From: Trogon surrucura
Taxonomy: Eukaryota > Chordata > Aves > Trogoniformes > Trogonidae
Assembly: GCA_020746105.1 (NCBI GenBank)
Contig: CM036620.1
Location: forward strand, 45,838,706-45,902,705
DNA length: 64,000 nt
Direction: 5' to 3'
Shown: piece after piece, positions 63,240 to 64,000 of the stretch
Position numbering within the stretch: position 1 is the stretch's first letter
Layout of the letters: each line of letters starts with the position of its first letter
Program-made: the position numbers and the translations under genes
The notes under the pieces: generated by a model
Told to the model about the DNA's origin: nothing
Databases searched by the model: none
What the model saw: the letters and a program-made list of their open reading frames with translations, nothing else

Positions 63240-63838
63240 CTCTGTGTTGCGGGTTAGGGCTGTGCCGGCCACTAAATGTGGACAGATGCTCTGTACCCCC
63301 TCTTCCCCCCCCCCTAAATGGGAAGGAAAAGGGAGTGAGGCGGAGAGCGGAGAGACTTACAGGTTAGGAAAGAAAAACTAAACCAGCTTTAATTAAACAA
63401 TAATGGAAATAATAGTGAAATTATAAAAATAACTATATACAAATATATATAAGCCCACGATCACTGAATTTGTACTAAATATGACATATATCATGGAATG
63501 GAATATTCGTGTTGGTCACCTGTCCTGTCTGTTACCCCCCAGAGGTGCAACCTTTTACTTCCTTGTGCCCCCCTCTTACTACCCAGCACCCCCAGCGTGG
63601 CACACAAGAGCCAGCAGTGGCCTTGGGCACTGTAGGAATAAGTATCAGCAAGAGCCTTTCTGCATCCCAGTCCCAGGCAGTTACTGTAAACATCAGGTGT
63701 TATCACTGCCAGTAGCACACACTGTCTGCAAAAACATGCTGCTCACTTTAGAAAGAGCAGCATTTTATAAGAGACTAAACTGGAAAGTAAAAATCTCTAA
63801 CCAGAACTGGGGTTTTTAGCTAAAACCAGGACACTCTG
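63240..63838. repeat. Target-site duplication CTCTG flanking solo LTR
   Basis: CTCTG at 63,240-63,244 and 63,834-63,838 directly abuts the TGT and ACA ends of the LTR. Confidence 0.85.
63245..63833 (-). mobile_element. Solo LTR of an avian endogenous retrovirus
   Basis: A 589-bp element with TGT...ACA ends and perfect 5-bp CTCTG duplications. I infer the minus strand: read that way it starts TGTCCTGGTTTTAGC, like known avian ERV LTRs, has a TATATATTTG region about 390 bases in and an AATTAAA about 50 bases later, and ends CCCGCAACA. No retroviral coding sequence adjoins it, so the internal part was probably lost by LTR-LTR recombination. It contains a C10 run at 63,305-63,314. The last 55 bases resemble the remnant at 10,932-10,988. 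Confidence 0.85.
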
Positions 63839-64000
63839 TCAGATCGATGTGCTGGGCACTGCAGCGCTGACCGCTGTGGGGCTGAAGTCTGTAGGTACTC
63901 TCACAGTGCAAAACCCTAGGTAATTATACTCATGTACAAAGTTACTTGTGAATGAGAGGTAATCTGTAAATAGGCAACCAGGCAAAGAATTCTTGCTCAA
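63839..64000 (+). other. STOX2: STOX2 intron continues
   Basis: Ordinary intron sequence after the solo LTR. Nothing recognised. Confidence 0.6.

Larger units (their letters stand above)
50575..63244 (+). other. STOX2: STOX2 intron 1 (continues past window)
   Basis: At least 13 kb of intron follow the first exon, with no acceptor leading into storkhead winged-helix sequence before the window ends. It holds a 22-bp-period duplication near 50,949-50,990, a 28-T run, a 40-bp minisatellite, possible conserved non-coding stretches (about 55,000-55,630 and 56,500-56,700) and a solo LTR near the end. Confidence 0.75.

Overview
The window is nuclear DNA of a sauropsid, almost certainly a bird. It holds a vertebrate gene with GT-AG introns, several CR1 LINE copies with the avian CATAGAAT-type octamer tail, and a CpG-island promoter. 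No prokaryotic gene, operon or CRISPR array is present.

Region 1 (1-25,536, plus strand) is the 3' four-fifths of TRAPPC11, a subunit of the TRAPP III vesicle-tethering complex. I placed 26 consecutive coding exons by reading-frame phase and protein similarity. They total 983 codons plus a stop and begin near residue 149-150 of a roughly 1,133-residue family protein; the first exons lie to the left of the window. The introns carry a decayed CR1 (about 630-3,545), a possible LTR fragment (10,506-10,988) and a dead Tc1/mariner transposon with 213-bp inverted repeats and TA flanks (14,678-16,269).

Region 2 (25,537-31,020) is the TRAPPC11 3' UTR and end region. It is interrupted by an apparently full-length CR1 LINE on the minus strand (about 26,030-30,530). 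Both CR1 ORFs are open: a zinc-finger/coiled-coil/SGNH-type ORF1 and an endonuclease-reverse transcriptase ORF2 of 951 residues. Possible poly(A) signals lie on both sides of the insertion.

Region 3 (31,021-49,930) is intergenic. It holds three short CR1 3'-end fragments, microsatellites and no gene I could recognise.

Region 4 (about 49,930-64,000, plus strand) is a CpG island and a first coding exon of a storkhead-box gene, taken as STOX2 because TRAPPC11-STOX2 is conserved vertebrate synteny. More than 13 kb of its first intron follows, with a 40-bp minisatellite, possible conserved non-coding stretches and a solo LTR with a 5-bp target duplication (63,245-63,833).

TRAPPC11 and STOX2 are head-to-tail neighbours and I see no functional link between them in the sequence. 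I found no undescribed biological system. The most notable element is the ORF-intact CR1 lying antisense across the TRAPPC11 3' end.
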